From Xanthobacter autotrophicus (lineage in GTDB: Bacteria; Pseudomonadota; Alphaproteobacteria; Rhizobiales; Xanthobacteraceae), in assembly GCF_029991245.1 (NCBI RefSeq), contig NZ_JAIVFO010000001.1, forward strand, positions 102,035-166,034: a stretch of DNA of 64,000 bases. Direction: 5' to 3'. Positions 53,956 through 61,905 of the stretch are shown piece by piece (positions within the stretch are counted from its first letter, which is position 1; every line of letters begins with the position of its first letter). Below the pieces are notes generated by a model that was not told where the DNA came from, did not search any database, and worked only from the letters and a program-made list of their open reading frames with translations. Position numbers and translations under genes: made by a program.

Positions 53956-56687
53956 AACGGTCTGCTCACAGGTCCGCCGAGCCGGTCGAAGATGCGGTCG
54001 GGGGTGAAGGGCAGGTGGGCGAAGCGCACGCCGGTGGCATGGGCCAGCGCATTGGCCACCGCCGGCGCCACCGCGTTGATGGCGCATTCCCCCTGGGCCT
54101 TGGCGCCCAGCGGGCCGATGGTGTCGTGGGTGTCGGCGAACAGCACGGTGGTGCGCGGCGTGTCGGCGAAGGCGGGGATGTGGTAGTTGCGCAGCGCCGC
54201 ATTCACCACATTGCCCTGCGCGTCATGCACCATGTGCTCGGTGAGCGCCCAGCCCAGCCCCATGGCCACCGCCCCCTCGATCTGCCCCCGGCATTGCAGC
54301 GGGTTGATGAGGCGGCCGATGTCGGCGGCATGCACGCTGTGGAGGATGCGGATCTCCCCCGTCACGCGATGCACGGCAAGCCGCACCCCCTGCACGTTGA
54401 AGCCGATGGTGCGCGGCGAGAGATAGGCTTTTCGCTTCGCCTCCAGGCGATGGCCCTCGGCGCCGGCGAGCCGGTAAAGCTCCGCGAGCGGGATGCGCGC
54501 GGTGGAGCTCTCCACCGCGTCGGCCGAAAGCCGCCAGTCCTCCGGCGACGTATTGGTGCGCCGCGCCGCATAGGAGATGATCTCCGCCGCCAGCGCCCGC
54601 GCCGTCAGCTCCACCGCCTGCCCGGCCACCACCGTGCCGGTGCTGGCGAAGGTGCCGGTGTCGTAGGGCGCGCGGTCGGTGTCGGCATTGATGATGGCGA
54701 TGGCGTCCGCCCGCGTGCCCAGCACCGCGGCCGCGATCTGGCGATGGGCGGTGACCGAGCCGTTGCCCATCTCGGTGGAGCCCACGGCGAGGTGATAGGT
54801 GCCGTCCGCCAGCAGCCGCATCTCGCCGCCGGAGCGATGCTCGGTGGGCGGCCCGGCCTCCAGAACGGCCAGCGCCACGCCGGTGCCTTCCGCCCAGTCG
54901 CCCTCGGGTCTCGCCTCGCCCCCGCCGCCGGCCAGCTCCGCTTCCACGAGGTCGAGGCACTGGTCCAGCCCATAGCTGCCGAAGGCCACGTCGCTCGGCT
55001 CGGCCCACACCGACTGGATCACGTCGTCCGGCCGGATCATGTTCCGGCGGCGGATGGCGAAGGGGTCGATGCCGAGCTTTGCGGCGAGGTCATCCAAAGC
55101 GCATTCGATGGCGAACGAGGTCTGCGAGGCGCCATAGCCGCGAAAGCCGCCGCCGGGGATCACATTGGTATAGACCGCATGGCCCTCCGCTTTCTTGGCG
55201 GGGCAGCGATAGGCGGCGAGCGGGCTGCCCAGCGCCGCCGCCAGCGTCTCCCCGCCATGGCCGCCATAGGCGCCGGTGTTGGACACCACATGCACCTCCA
55301 GCGCCGTCAGGGTTCCATCCGCCGTGGCGCCGATCTTCACCCGCGTGGTCATCTGGTGGCGGGTGGTGGCGCCGAGGAATTCCTCCGGCCGGGTGAACTC
55401 CCATTTCACCGGGCGGCCGAGATTGAGCGTGGCAAACACGCACAGATCCTCGGTGAGCATCTCCTGCTTGCCGCCGAAGCCGCCGCCCACCCGCTCGGTG
55501 AACACATGCAGGTCGTGGGGGAAGATGCCGAACAGATAGCAGAGCTTCCGGTGGGTGATGAACGGCGCCTGGGTGGAGGTGCGCACATGGATGCGCCCGT
55601 CCCCATCCCGCCACGCGATGGAGCCGTGGGTTTCCAGATGCGCGTGCTGCACGCGGGAGGTGGAATAGGTCTGCTCATGGACCACGGACGCGGCTGCGAA
55701 ACCCTCGGCGACGCTGCCCACCTCGCCCGTGATGGCGAGGAAGACATTGCCCCGCGGCCCTCCGGCGAGACCGTCATTGCCCGGATGCAGCAGCGGCGCG
55801 TCCGGTGCCATGGCTAGGGCCGGATCGAACACGGCGGGCAGGATCTCGTACTCCACCTCCAGCGCCCGGCAGCCGGCCTCGGCCGCGCCCTCGGTGTCCG
55901 CCACCACGGCGGCGATGCGCTGGCCGACGAAGCGGGCCACCTCGTCGAGGATGAGGGTGTCGTCGGGATCGACCAGATGGTCTTCGTGGGTGGCGCTGCT
56001 GAAGAGCTTCTTCGGCACGTCCTCATGGGTGAACACCGCCACCACGCCGGGGATGGCCAGCGCCTTCGCCTTGTCGATGCGGAGGATGCGCGCATGGGCG
56101 TGGGGCGAGCGCAGCACCTTCAGGTGCAGCAGGCTCTGGAGCGCGGGGTCGGCGGCGTCCACGTCCATGGTGTAGCGGGCATGGCCGGTGACGATGCCGG
56201 CGCTGAACGGATTGGGCAGGCTGGCGCCGCAGGCCGCGCCCGCCAAATCCTGCTCGATGGCGGCGATGCCGTGGACCGCGTCGGCGATGGACCGATAGCC
56301 GGTGCAGCGGCACAGGTTGCCCTTCAGCGCCCGCGGCAGGTCGGCGCGCTGGGCCTCATCGAGGGCCGCCACCGTCATGATCATGCCGGCGGCGCAGAAG
56401 CCGCACTGGAACGCCTGCGCCTCCAGGAAAGCCTGCTGCACCGGGTGCAGGTTATGGCCCGACGCCAGCCCCTGCACGGTGGTGACCTGCCGCCCCTTGG
56501 CCCGGAAGGCGGGCATGAGGCAGGAATGCACCGGGCGCCCGTCGAGCCACACGGTGCAGGCGCCGCAATCCCCCGCGTCGCAGCCCTTCTTCACCCCCAG
56601 CGCGCCGCTCTCGCGCAGGAAGGTCCGCAGGCACTGGCCGGGACGCGGCTCGGCGGAAACGGTCCGCCCGTCGATGCTGTAGGTCAC
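53952..56687 (-). CDS. fused [2Fe-2S]/molybdopterin hydroxylase subunit (xanthine dehydrogenase family)
   Basis: 911 residues. N-terminal 2Fe-2S ferredoxin domain (C36, C41, C44 and C56), then a second 2Fe-2S domain (Q-C-G-F-C, C-R-C-T-G-Y). From about 165 the molybdenum part: V-G-G-G-F-G-G-K, the G-G-G-F-R-G-Y-G-A-S-Q active-site loop, and a glutamate in G-A-K-A-Q-G-E-C. This fused layout resembles aldehyde oxidoreductases. It works with the FAD subunit encoded next, joined by a four-base ATGA overlap. Substrate unknown: xanthine, aldehyde or an N-heterocycle. Confidence 0.9.
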   Translation of the reverse strand: MTYSIDGRTVSAEPRPGQCLRTFLRESGALGVKKGCDAGDCGACTVWLDGRPVHSCLMPAFRAKGRQVTTVQGLASGHNLHPVQQAFLEAQAFQCGFCAAGMIMTVAALDEAQRADLPRALKGNLCRCTGYRSIADAVHGIAAIEQDLAGAACGASLPNPFSAGIVTGHARYTMDVDAADPALQSLLHLKVLRSPHAHARILRIDKAKALAIPGVVAVFTHEDVPKKLFSSATHEDHLVDPDDTLILDEVARFVGQRIAAVVADTEGAAEAGCRALEVEYEILPAVFDPALAMAPDAPLLHPGNDGLAGGPRGNVFLAITGEVGSVAEGFAAASVVHEQTYSTSRVQHAHLETHGSIAWRDGDGRIHVRTSTQAPFITHRKLCYLFGIFPHDLHVFTERVGGGFGGKQEMLTEDLCVFATLNLGRPVKWEFTRPEEFLGATTRHQMTTRVKIGATADGTLTALEVHVVSNTGAYGGHGGETLAAALGSPLAAYRCPAKKAEGHAVYTNVIPGGGFRGYGASQTSFAIECALDDLAAKLGIDPFAIRRRNMIRPDDVIQSVWAEPSDVAFGSYGLDQCLDLVEAELAGGGGEARPEGDWAEGTGVALAVLEAGPPTEHRSGGEMRLLADGTYHLAVGSTEMGNGSVTAHRQIAAAVLGTRADAIAIINADTDRAPYDTGTFASTGTVVAGQAVELTARALAAEIISYAARRTNTSPEDWRLSADAVESSTARIPLAELYRLAGAEGHRLEAKRKAYLSPRTIGFNVQGVRLAVHRVTGEIRILHSVHAADIGRLINPLQCRGQIEGAVAMGLGWALTEHMVHDAQGNVVNAALRNYHIPAFADTPRTTVLFADTHDTIGPLGAKAQGECAINAVAPAVANALAHATGVRFAHLPFTPDRIFDRLGGPVSRPL

Positions 56688-57517
56688 GCCGTGCCCCCGG
56701 ATTCTGCTGCAAGTTCGGCCCGGATCTCTTCGGCGAAATGCACGGTGAGATGGCGCTTGTAGGCGGGCGTGCCGTTGACATCATCGAACCAGCCGTCGGC
56801 CGGGATCGCCGCCGCGAGCGCGGCCTGAAGCTCTTCCGCGCCCGGCATCGCCGCGAAGCGCAATTGCACCGGGCGCGGCGTCGCGGCGGTGATGGTCAGG
56901 ACGAGGTCCCCCTGCGGCCCGCAAGTGCCGATCAGCAGCGCCGCCGAGCGGCCGAGCTTGGTCAGCGACGCCCGGCGCAGGGCGAAGCGCCGCTTCAGGG
57001 CCGCTGCCGGAATATGGATGGCGCGCAGCAATTCGCCGGACCCGAGCACATTGGCATGGTTGCCGGTGACGAACTCCGCCGCCCCCACCGTGCGCGGCGC
57101 GCCCGCGCGGGGCCACAGCACATAGGTGGCCTCCAGCGCCACGGTGAGGGAGACCATGGCGCCGGCCGGCAGGGACATGCAGATGTTGCCGCCCACGGTG
57201 GCCACATCAGCCACCTTGAACGACATGAGCAGGGCATGGGCGCAGGCCCGCAGCAGGGGGGCTGCGGTCCAGTCCGGCGGGGCGGAAAAATCGGCAAGGG
57301 CGCCGATGGTGGCTGTGGCCGCAATCTCAAGCCCCTCCTCCGACGCCACCAGCGCCGGCCAGTCGAGGCCGAAGAGATCCACCAGCGTGTCGATGCCGGG
57401 CTGCGGCTCGGACATGAGCCAGGTGCCGCCGGACAGCCAGGCGTGGCCCGCGGGCCAATCGGCGATATCGTCAACGCTGGAGGGCGACTTGACCTGCCGC
57501 ACCGTGTTCAGATCCAT
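56684..57517 (-). CDS. FAD-binding subunit of the molybdenum hydroxylase
   Basis: 277 residues from the ATG at 57517. FAD-binding PCMH-type fold: A-G-H-A-W-L-S-G-G-T-W near 24, T-I-G-A, A-T-V-G-G-N-I, then the C-terminal CO-dehydrogenase-flavoprotein domain. It passes electrons from the molybdenum/iron-sulfur subunit to an acceptor. First gene of the three-gene overlapping operon. Homologous to the XdhB/CoxM type subunit. Confidence 0.92.
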   Translation of the reverse strand: MDLNTVRQVKSPSSVDDIADWPAGHAWLSGGTWLMSEPQPGIDTLVDLFGLDWPALVASEEGLEIAATATIGALADFSAPPDWTAAPLLRACAHALLMSFKVADVATVGGNICMSLPAGAMVSLTVALEATYVLWPRAGAPRTVGAAEFVTGNHANVLGSGELLRAIHIPAAALKRRFALRRASLTKLGRSAALLIGTCGPQGDLVLTITAATPRPVQLRFAAMPGAEELQAALAAAIPADGWFDDVNGTPAYKRHLTVHFAEEIRAELAAESGGTA

Positions 57518-58088
57518 TCGTCTTTCCGCCTTGGCCGCCGCAGGATGGGTCACGCAGAAAATCGGGGGCGGAGGTTGTGAGGCGCAAGCCGCGGGCTCGC
57601 ATTCTCGAACATCACCCACAACCTCAACCACGCATCTCGATGCTCAATACATTCCAAAAACGAGAATATAAATGACATTATTGAAAATAAATGAGAATTT
57701 TACACATTGGATATAGATCTTCAAGAAAGTAAAAATACAAATCAAACTGATGCGCCCGCGTGCATCACAACCATCCACTTCGCTTGCAGAATATTATGCT
57801 TTCCCCGCCCCTCCGGCATTTGAAGAGCCGGAGTTGATTTTTATTCTATTTCAACGGTACCACGCCCTCCCAGTTGCAGCCAAGGGGCGTCTGGCGATCA
57901 TCACCAACGGCGAAGAAGAGGCGGGGTCCGGCTTGAGAGCACCTGCGCCCGCGTTGCGCCCGACATCCTGGTGCGGCGCATCGGACGCGTCCGCAAGGCC
58001 CGTGCCGGCGCGCCTGCGGTTACCGCCCATTCGAGGGCGTGTCAGCATGACCCTTGCCAGCGGGCCCACAGGGAGGTCTGATACCGGC
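57518..58088. promoter_or_regulatory. divergent regulatory region of the hydroxylase operon and AraC gene
   Basis: 571 bases with no supported gene. A patch at 57640-57850 is strongly A/T-rich against a GC-rich background, with many ATG/TAA-rich words (for example AAAATAAATGAGAATTTTAC), and must carry the promoters and probably the AraC sites. A longer open frame from 57750 joins the AraC gene, but its added part has no similarity. Confidence 0.5.
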
Positions 58089-59012
58089 ATGAATGGCGCT
58101 CGGTCAGACGCTGCGGAACACCAGGCCGCCGCACCAGGAGCCGCCGCCGGACGGGACAGCCTCGGCTGCTCGCTGGCGGCGCTCTGCGATGGACAGGAAC
58201 TGAACGGTCACGGTTTCGTGATCTATCGCAAGTCCCACGACGGCAGCGAGCTGAGCCGGGTGGAGACGGGGCCGAGCGACCGGGGCGTGCTCGTCGGCCT
58301 GTCCCTCTCCGGCGGCCACCGGCGGCGAATCTTCACCGGCAACCGCTCGGTTTCCTACGATTTCGCGGCGGACAGCTGCTACATCCGCCCGTTTGCCGAC
58401 GACTATCGGGCCGATATCGAGACCGGATTCGAATTTCTCCTGCTGGAGGTCTCCCAGGCCGCGCTCCACCGAACCTGCGCAGAAGGTGGTGTTCCCCTCG
58501 CGGACGGCCTTTCCGCCACGCCCGGAGCAACCGACCCGGTGCTCGCCCACCTCGGCCGCGCTCTGCTGCCGGCGCTTGCGCATCCGGCGACCGCCAGCAA
58601 GCTGTTTGTGGAGCAGGTGGCGTGCGCCATGCAGACGCACCTGGTCTCCCGCTATCATGGTGCCCCCGTGCGCGCCGAGCGCGGCGGCGGCCTTTCGGAC
58701 CTGCAGGTGCGGCGCGCCCAGGAGCTTCTGGTGGCCGGCATGGACGGCACGGTGCTGATTGGCGATATCGCGTCCGCCTGCGATGTCTCGCGCAGCTATT
58801 TCATTCGCGCCTTCCGGCAGGCCACCGGCACCACGCCCTATCAATGGCTTCTCGCCCGGCGCGTGGAGCGGGCCCGCGCGTTGCTCACGCGGTCGGGCCT
58901 GTCGCTGGCGGACGTGGCGATCCAATGCGGCTTTTCCGACCAGAGCCACATGACCCGCACCTTCGCCCGCCTCACTGGATCAACGCCCGGCGCCTGGCGG
59001 CGCGGCCGCTGA
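58089..59012 (+). CDS. AraC-family regulator of the molybdenum hydroxylase operon
   Basis: 307 residues from the ATG at 58089 (GGGAGG upstream). N-terminal sensor of the AraC-binding-2-like type (residues about 40-190, F-V-I-Y-R-K-S-H, F-L-L-L-E-V-S-Q-A-A-L). C-terminal helix-turn-helix pair at about 210-305 (L-I-G-D-I-A-S-A-C-D-V-S-R-S-Y-F-I-R-A-F, L-A-D-V-A-I-Q-C-G-F-S). Divergent from the hydroxylase operon, hence likely its activator. An earlier ATG at 58047 is possible. Confidence 0.9.
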   Translation: MNGARSDAAEHQAAAPGAAAGRDSLGCSLAALCDGQELNGHGFVIYRKSHDGSELSRVETGPSDRGVLVGLSLSGGHRRRIFTGNRSVSYDFAADSCYIRPFADDYRADIETGFEFLLLEVSQAALHRTCAEGGVPLADGLSATPGATDPVLAHLGRALLPALAHPATASKLFVEQVACAMQTHLVSRYHGAPVRAERGGGLSDLQVRRAQELLVAGMDGTVLIGDIASACDVSRSYFIRAFRQATGTTPYQWLLARRVERARALLTRSGLSLADVAIQCGFSDQSHMTRTFARLTGSTPGAWRRGR

Positions 59013-59433
59013 CATCGGCGTACCCTGCGATGGGCCACCAGACCCGGCTGGCGCGCAAGGTTTGCCGGCGCGCTTGAGGGCAAGCCGGTTCGTTGCAGTG
59101 CGATTGTTCAAAGACACCGACTTTCCTTCAAGACGCATCGCCGGTCCGGGGTGATACTTCCTCCCAAGCCAGCCGGAGGTCGAAGCCATGATCGAGACCG
59201 TGGGACCCCAGCCCCAACCGGGCCACCACACGCCGACGCATCCCCCGCTGCGGACTTTTGCGAATTCTGGAGCACGCGCCGATCCGCTTGCATCGCAAGC
59301 TGATCGGACAACGCGTTCTCTTTCTTGAGGTTAGAGCGTGTCCCGTTCGCCCCGGCTCACGGCAATCGCTCTCGGGTAGTGCGTTGACGCGCTTTCTTCA
59401 CGCGAACTGGCACCCACTTCGCTTGAAAACGCC
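59013..59433. repeat. gap holding interspersed mosaic repeat, copy R3
   Basis: 421 bases without a supported gene. The right part (59310-59437) is an interspersed repeat in inverted direction: CTCTTTCTTGAGGTTAGAGCGT, the core CCGTTCGCC...GGCTCACGGCAATCGCT at 59343-59370, and TTGACGCGCTTTCTTCACGCG followed by ACTTCGCTTGAAAACGC. It matches R1 and R2. The left part holds nothing I can name. The last bases overlap the HxlR gene end. Confidence 0.7.
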
Positions 59434-59775
59434 CTAAAGCCGGACCTCCGGCACGCCGAAGGCCTCGTTGCGGGCCAGCGCGGCATCCACCGCGTGGCCT
59501 TGCTCGGTCAAGGCATATTCCACGTGCCGCACCCGGCCTTCGCGTTCGCGGCGCGTCACATAGCCGGCCGATTCAAGATCCTTGAGCCGCGCCGACAAAA
59601 CGCGCGCGGAGATGGCACCGGGAAGCGCCCGGCGCAATTGACCGAACCGCAGCGTGCCGTTGCGCGCGAGCGCGGCAATGACATGGCCCATCCATTCCTG
59701 GGCCATGAACTTGAGGAAGTGCTCGGCCGGGCAATGCCCGAGGCCGATCTTCTTGCGTTCTGTTTCGTCGTCCAT
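59434..59775 (-). CDS. HxlR-family regulator
   Basis: 113 residues from the ATG at 59775 (the frame continues 16 codons further up). It has the family's C-P-A-E-H-F-L-K-F start, helix-turn-helix around L-R-F-G-Q-L-R-R-A-L-P-G-A-I-S-A-R-V-L-S-A-R-L-K-D-L-E, and wing R-V-R-H-V-E-Y-A-L-T. Divergent from the isochorismatase gene, about 105 bases away, hence its likely controller. The cysteine could sense oxidants or electrophiles. Confidence 0.92.
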   Translation of the reverse strand: MDDETERKKIGLGHCPAEHFLKFMAQEWMGHVIAALARNGTLRFGQLRRALPGAISARVLSARLKDLESAGYVTRREREGRVRHVEYALTEQGHAVDAALARNEAFGVPEVRL

Positions 59776-59880
59776 GGATGAAACCAGTATCTCGGAGGTA
59801 ACTAATGGTCGCCGCGCCGCCATGGCGCTAGGTTCCCGCCCACCCTGTCAATCCCCACCATCACAGCAGGAGATTTCCCC

Positions 59881-60534
59881 GTGTCAAATGCCGTCGCTGC
59901 CCCCGGCGGGATGTTGTTGTCTCCCAACGACCACACCCTGATCATGATCGACTTCCAGTCGCAGATGTCGTTCGCGACCAAGTCCATCGACGCCGTGAAC
60001 CTGCGCAATAATGCCGCCCTCGTCGCCCATGCGGCGGCCGGTTTCGGCGTCTCCACCATCCTCACCACGGTGGCGGAGAAGAGCTTCTCCGGCCCCATGT
60101 TCGCCGAGATCACCGAGGCCTTTCCTGGCGAAAAGCTGCTCGACCGCACCTCCATGAACACCTGGGAGGATGAGGCCGTCATCGCCAAAGTGAACGCCAT
60201 CGGCAAGAACCGCATCGTGCTGTCGGGCCTGTGGACCGGCGTCTGCATCGTCGGCCCGGCGCTCTCGGCCATCGAGCAGGGCTTCGAAGTGTATGTCATC
60301 GCCGATGCCTGCGGCGATGTCTCCGACGAGGCCCACGAGCGCGCCATGCAGCGGATGATCCAGGCCGGCGCCCGGCCCATGACCTCGCTGCAATACCTGC
60401 TAGAACTGCAGCGCGACTGGGCCCGCACCGGCACCTACGACATGACCACCGGCATCGCCAAGAAATTCGGCGGCGCCTACGGCCTCGGCATCATCTACGC
60501 CAAGACCATGTTCGGCGCCTCCGAAGGCCACTGA
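59881..60534 (+). CDS. isochorismatase-family hydrolase (YcaC-like)
   Basis: 217 residues, from the GTG at 59881 with AGCAGGAG upstream. Cysteine-hydrolase signatures: D24 in M-I-D-F-Q-S-Q-M and the nucleophile C122 in [12 protein letters not shown]. Of the YcaC subgroup, whose substrate is unknown. First gene of a plus-strand group controlled by HxlR; it ends three bases before the next gene. Confidence 0.9.
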   Translation: MSNAVAAPGGMLLSPNDHTLIMIDFQSQMSFATKSIDAVNLRNNAALVAHAAAGFGVSTILTTVAEKSFSGPMFAEITEAFPGEKLLDRTSMNTWEDEAVIAKVNAIGKNRIVLSGLWTGVCIVGPALSAIEQGFEVYVIADACGDVSDEAHERAMQRMIQAGARPMTSLQYLLELQRDWARTGTYDMTTGIAKKFGGAYGLGIIYAKTMFGASEGH

Positions 60535-60536
60535 GC

Positions 60537-61529
60537 ATGGAAAATACCTCGTCGGCCCCCGGCGCCCCGGCCGGCGGCCTCACGCGCCGCACCGCCCTTG
60601 AACTCGGCGCCGGCGCGGCGCTCGCGGCCGCCCTCGGCCTGCCCCTGCCCGCCGCGGCCGCCACTTCAGACACGACCAAAGGAGCCACAGCCATGCCTTT
60701 CGTCACCACAAAAGACGGCGTCGAGATCTTTTACAAGGATTGGGGTCCCAAGGACGCCCAGCCCATCGTCTTCCACCACGGCTGGCCGTTGTCGTCTGAC
60801 GACTGGGACACCCAGCTGCTGTTCTTCGTGCAGCACGGCTATCGCGTGGTGGCCCACGACCGGCGCGGCCACGGCCGCTCCACCCAGGTCAGCGACGGCC
60901 ACGACATGGACCATTATGCCGCCGACGCCTTCGCGGTGGTCGAGCACCTCAACCTGAAGAACGCCGTCCATATCGGCCATTCCACCGGCGGCGGCGAGGT
61001 CGCGCGCTATGTGGCCAGGCACGGCCAGCCCGCCGGCCGCGTCGCCAAGGCGGTCCTGGTCAGCGCTGTGCCGCCGCTGATGCTGAAGACCGCGGCCAAT
61101 CCGGAAGGCCTGCCCATCGAGGTGTTCGACGGCTTCCGCAAGGCCACCGCGGACAACCGCGCCCAGTTCTTCCTGGATGTGCCCACGGGCCCCTTCTACG
61201 GCTTCAACCGCGAAGGCGCGAAGGTCTCGCCCGGCGTGATCCAGAACTGGTGGCGGCAGGGCATGATGGGCAGCGCCAAGGCCCACTACGATGGCATCAA
61301 GGCCTTCTCCGAGACCGACCAGACCGAGGACCTGAAGGCGATCACGGTGCCGACGCTGGTGCTGCATGGCGAGGACGACCAGATCGTGCCCATCGCCGAC
61401 GCCGCGCTGAAGTCCATCAAGCTGCTGAAGCACGGCACGCTGAAGACCTATCCGGGATTCTCGCACGGCATGCTCACCGTCAACCACGACGTGATCAACG
61501 CCGACCTGCTCGCCTTCATCAAGGCCTGA
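60537..61529 (+). CDS. Tat-exported alpha/beta hydrolase (haloperoxidase/arylesterase type)
   Basis: 330 residues from the ATG at 60537. A twin-arginine signal (T-R-R-T-A-L-E-L-G, then an A/L-rich core ending P-A-A-A-A) precedes a normal non-heme haloperoxidase-like hydrolase: [13 protein letters not shown] oxyanion motif, nucleophile in G-H-S-T-G-G-G, acid in H-G-E-D-D-Q, base in P-G-F-S-H-G. The family's usual start [10 protein letters not shown] is at 60693, and AAAGGAG stands there too, so a cytoplasmic short form of 278 residues may also be made. Confidence 0.92.
   Translation: MENTSSAPGAPAGGLTRRTALELGAGAALAAALGLPLPAAAATSDTTKGATAMPFVTTKDGVEIFYKDWGPKDAQPIVFHHGWPLSSDDWDTQLLFFVQHGYRVVAHDRRGHGRSTQVSDGHDMDHYAADAFAVVEHLNLKNAVHIGHSTGGGEVARYVARHGQPAGRVAKAVLVSAVPPLMLKTAANPEGLPIEVFDGFRKATADNRAQFFLDVPTGPFYGFNREGAKVSPGVIQNWWRQGMMGSAKAHYDGIKAFSETDQTEDLKAITVPTLVLHGEDDQIVPIADAALKSIKLLKHGTLKTYPGFSHGMLTVNHDVINADLLAFIKA
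60682..60695 (+). promoter_or_regulatory. internal ribosome-binding site and start of the alpha/beta hydrolase
   Basis: AAAGGAG ends eight bases before the ATG at 60693, deep inside the coding frame begun at 60537. It could start the leaderless form of the same enzyme. Confidence 0.6.
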
Positions 61530-61580
61530 TCCCGGCGGCGCCGGCCCGGCCGGCGCCGCACCTCCCTGGGCGCAAACCGC

Positions 61581-61892
61581 ATGAAGCTCTATCTCGCCTC
61601 GCTGGGCGCCGGCCTGCTGGTCGGCATCGTCTACAGCCTCATCAACGTGCGCTCGCCGGCGCCGCCGGTGGTGGCGCTGGTGGGGCTGCTGGGCATCCTC
61701 ATCGGCGAGCAGATCGTGCCCGTGGCGAAGAACCTCCTCGCCGGCGACAGCCTGCGCGCCGCCATCGGCCTTGCCGACTGCTCCGACCATGTGCTCGGCC
61801 AGTTGCCGGGCCGGCAGAGCGCAGCAGTGGAACGGTCACCGCAAGACACGCCTCTCAGAGACACCCCGCCCCACACCCCTCCCGGTTCCTGA
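61581..61892 (+). CDS. XapX-domain small membrane protein
   Basis: 103 residues. The first 55 residues (M-K-L-Y-L-A-S-L-G-A-G-L-L-V-G, then I-N-V-R-S-P-A-P-P-V-V-A-L-V-G-L-L-G-I-L-I-G-E-Q) are the XapX (DUF1427) domain with two membrane helices. The last 45 residues are a proline-rich tail with no similarity, longer than most members. Cargo of the HxlR group, 51 bases after the hydrolase gene. Function unknown. Confidence 0.85.
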   Translation: MKLYLASLGAGLLVGIVYSLINVRSPAPPVVALVGLLGILIGEQIVPVAKNLLAGDSLRAAIGLADCSDHVLGQLPGRQSAAVERSPQDTPLRDTPPHTPPGS

Positions 61893-61905
61893 GCGGAGCA
61901 GCACC

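Noticed and set aside
54015..55817. Plus-strand frame of 600 codons opposite the molybdenum hydroxylase
   Set aside because: No family features, whereas the minus frame has iron-sulfur and molybdenum motifs.
57750..58088. N-terminal extension of the AraC gene to the ATG at 57750
   Set aside because: The extra 113 residues have no AraC-like features and lie in the A/T-rich regulatory patch; the ATG at 58089 has a better ribosome site.
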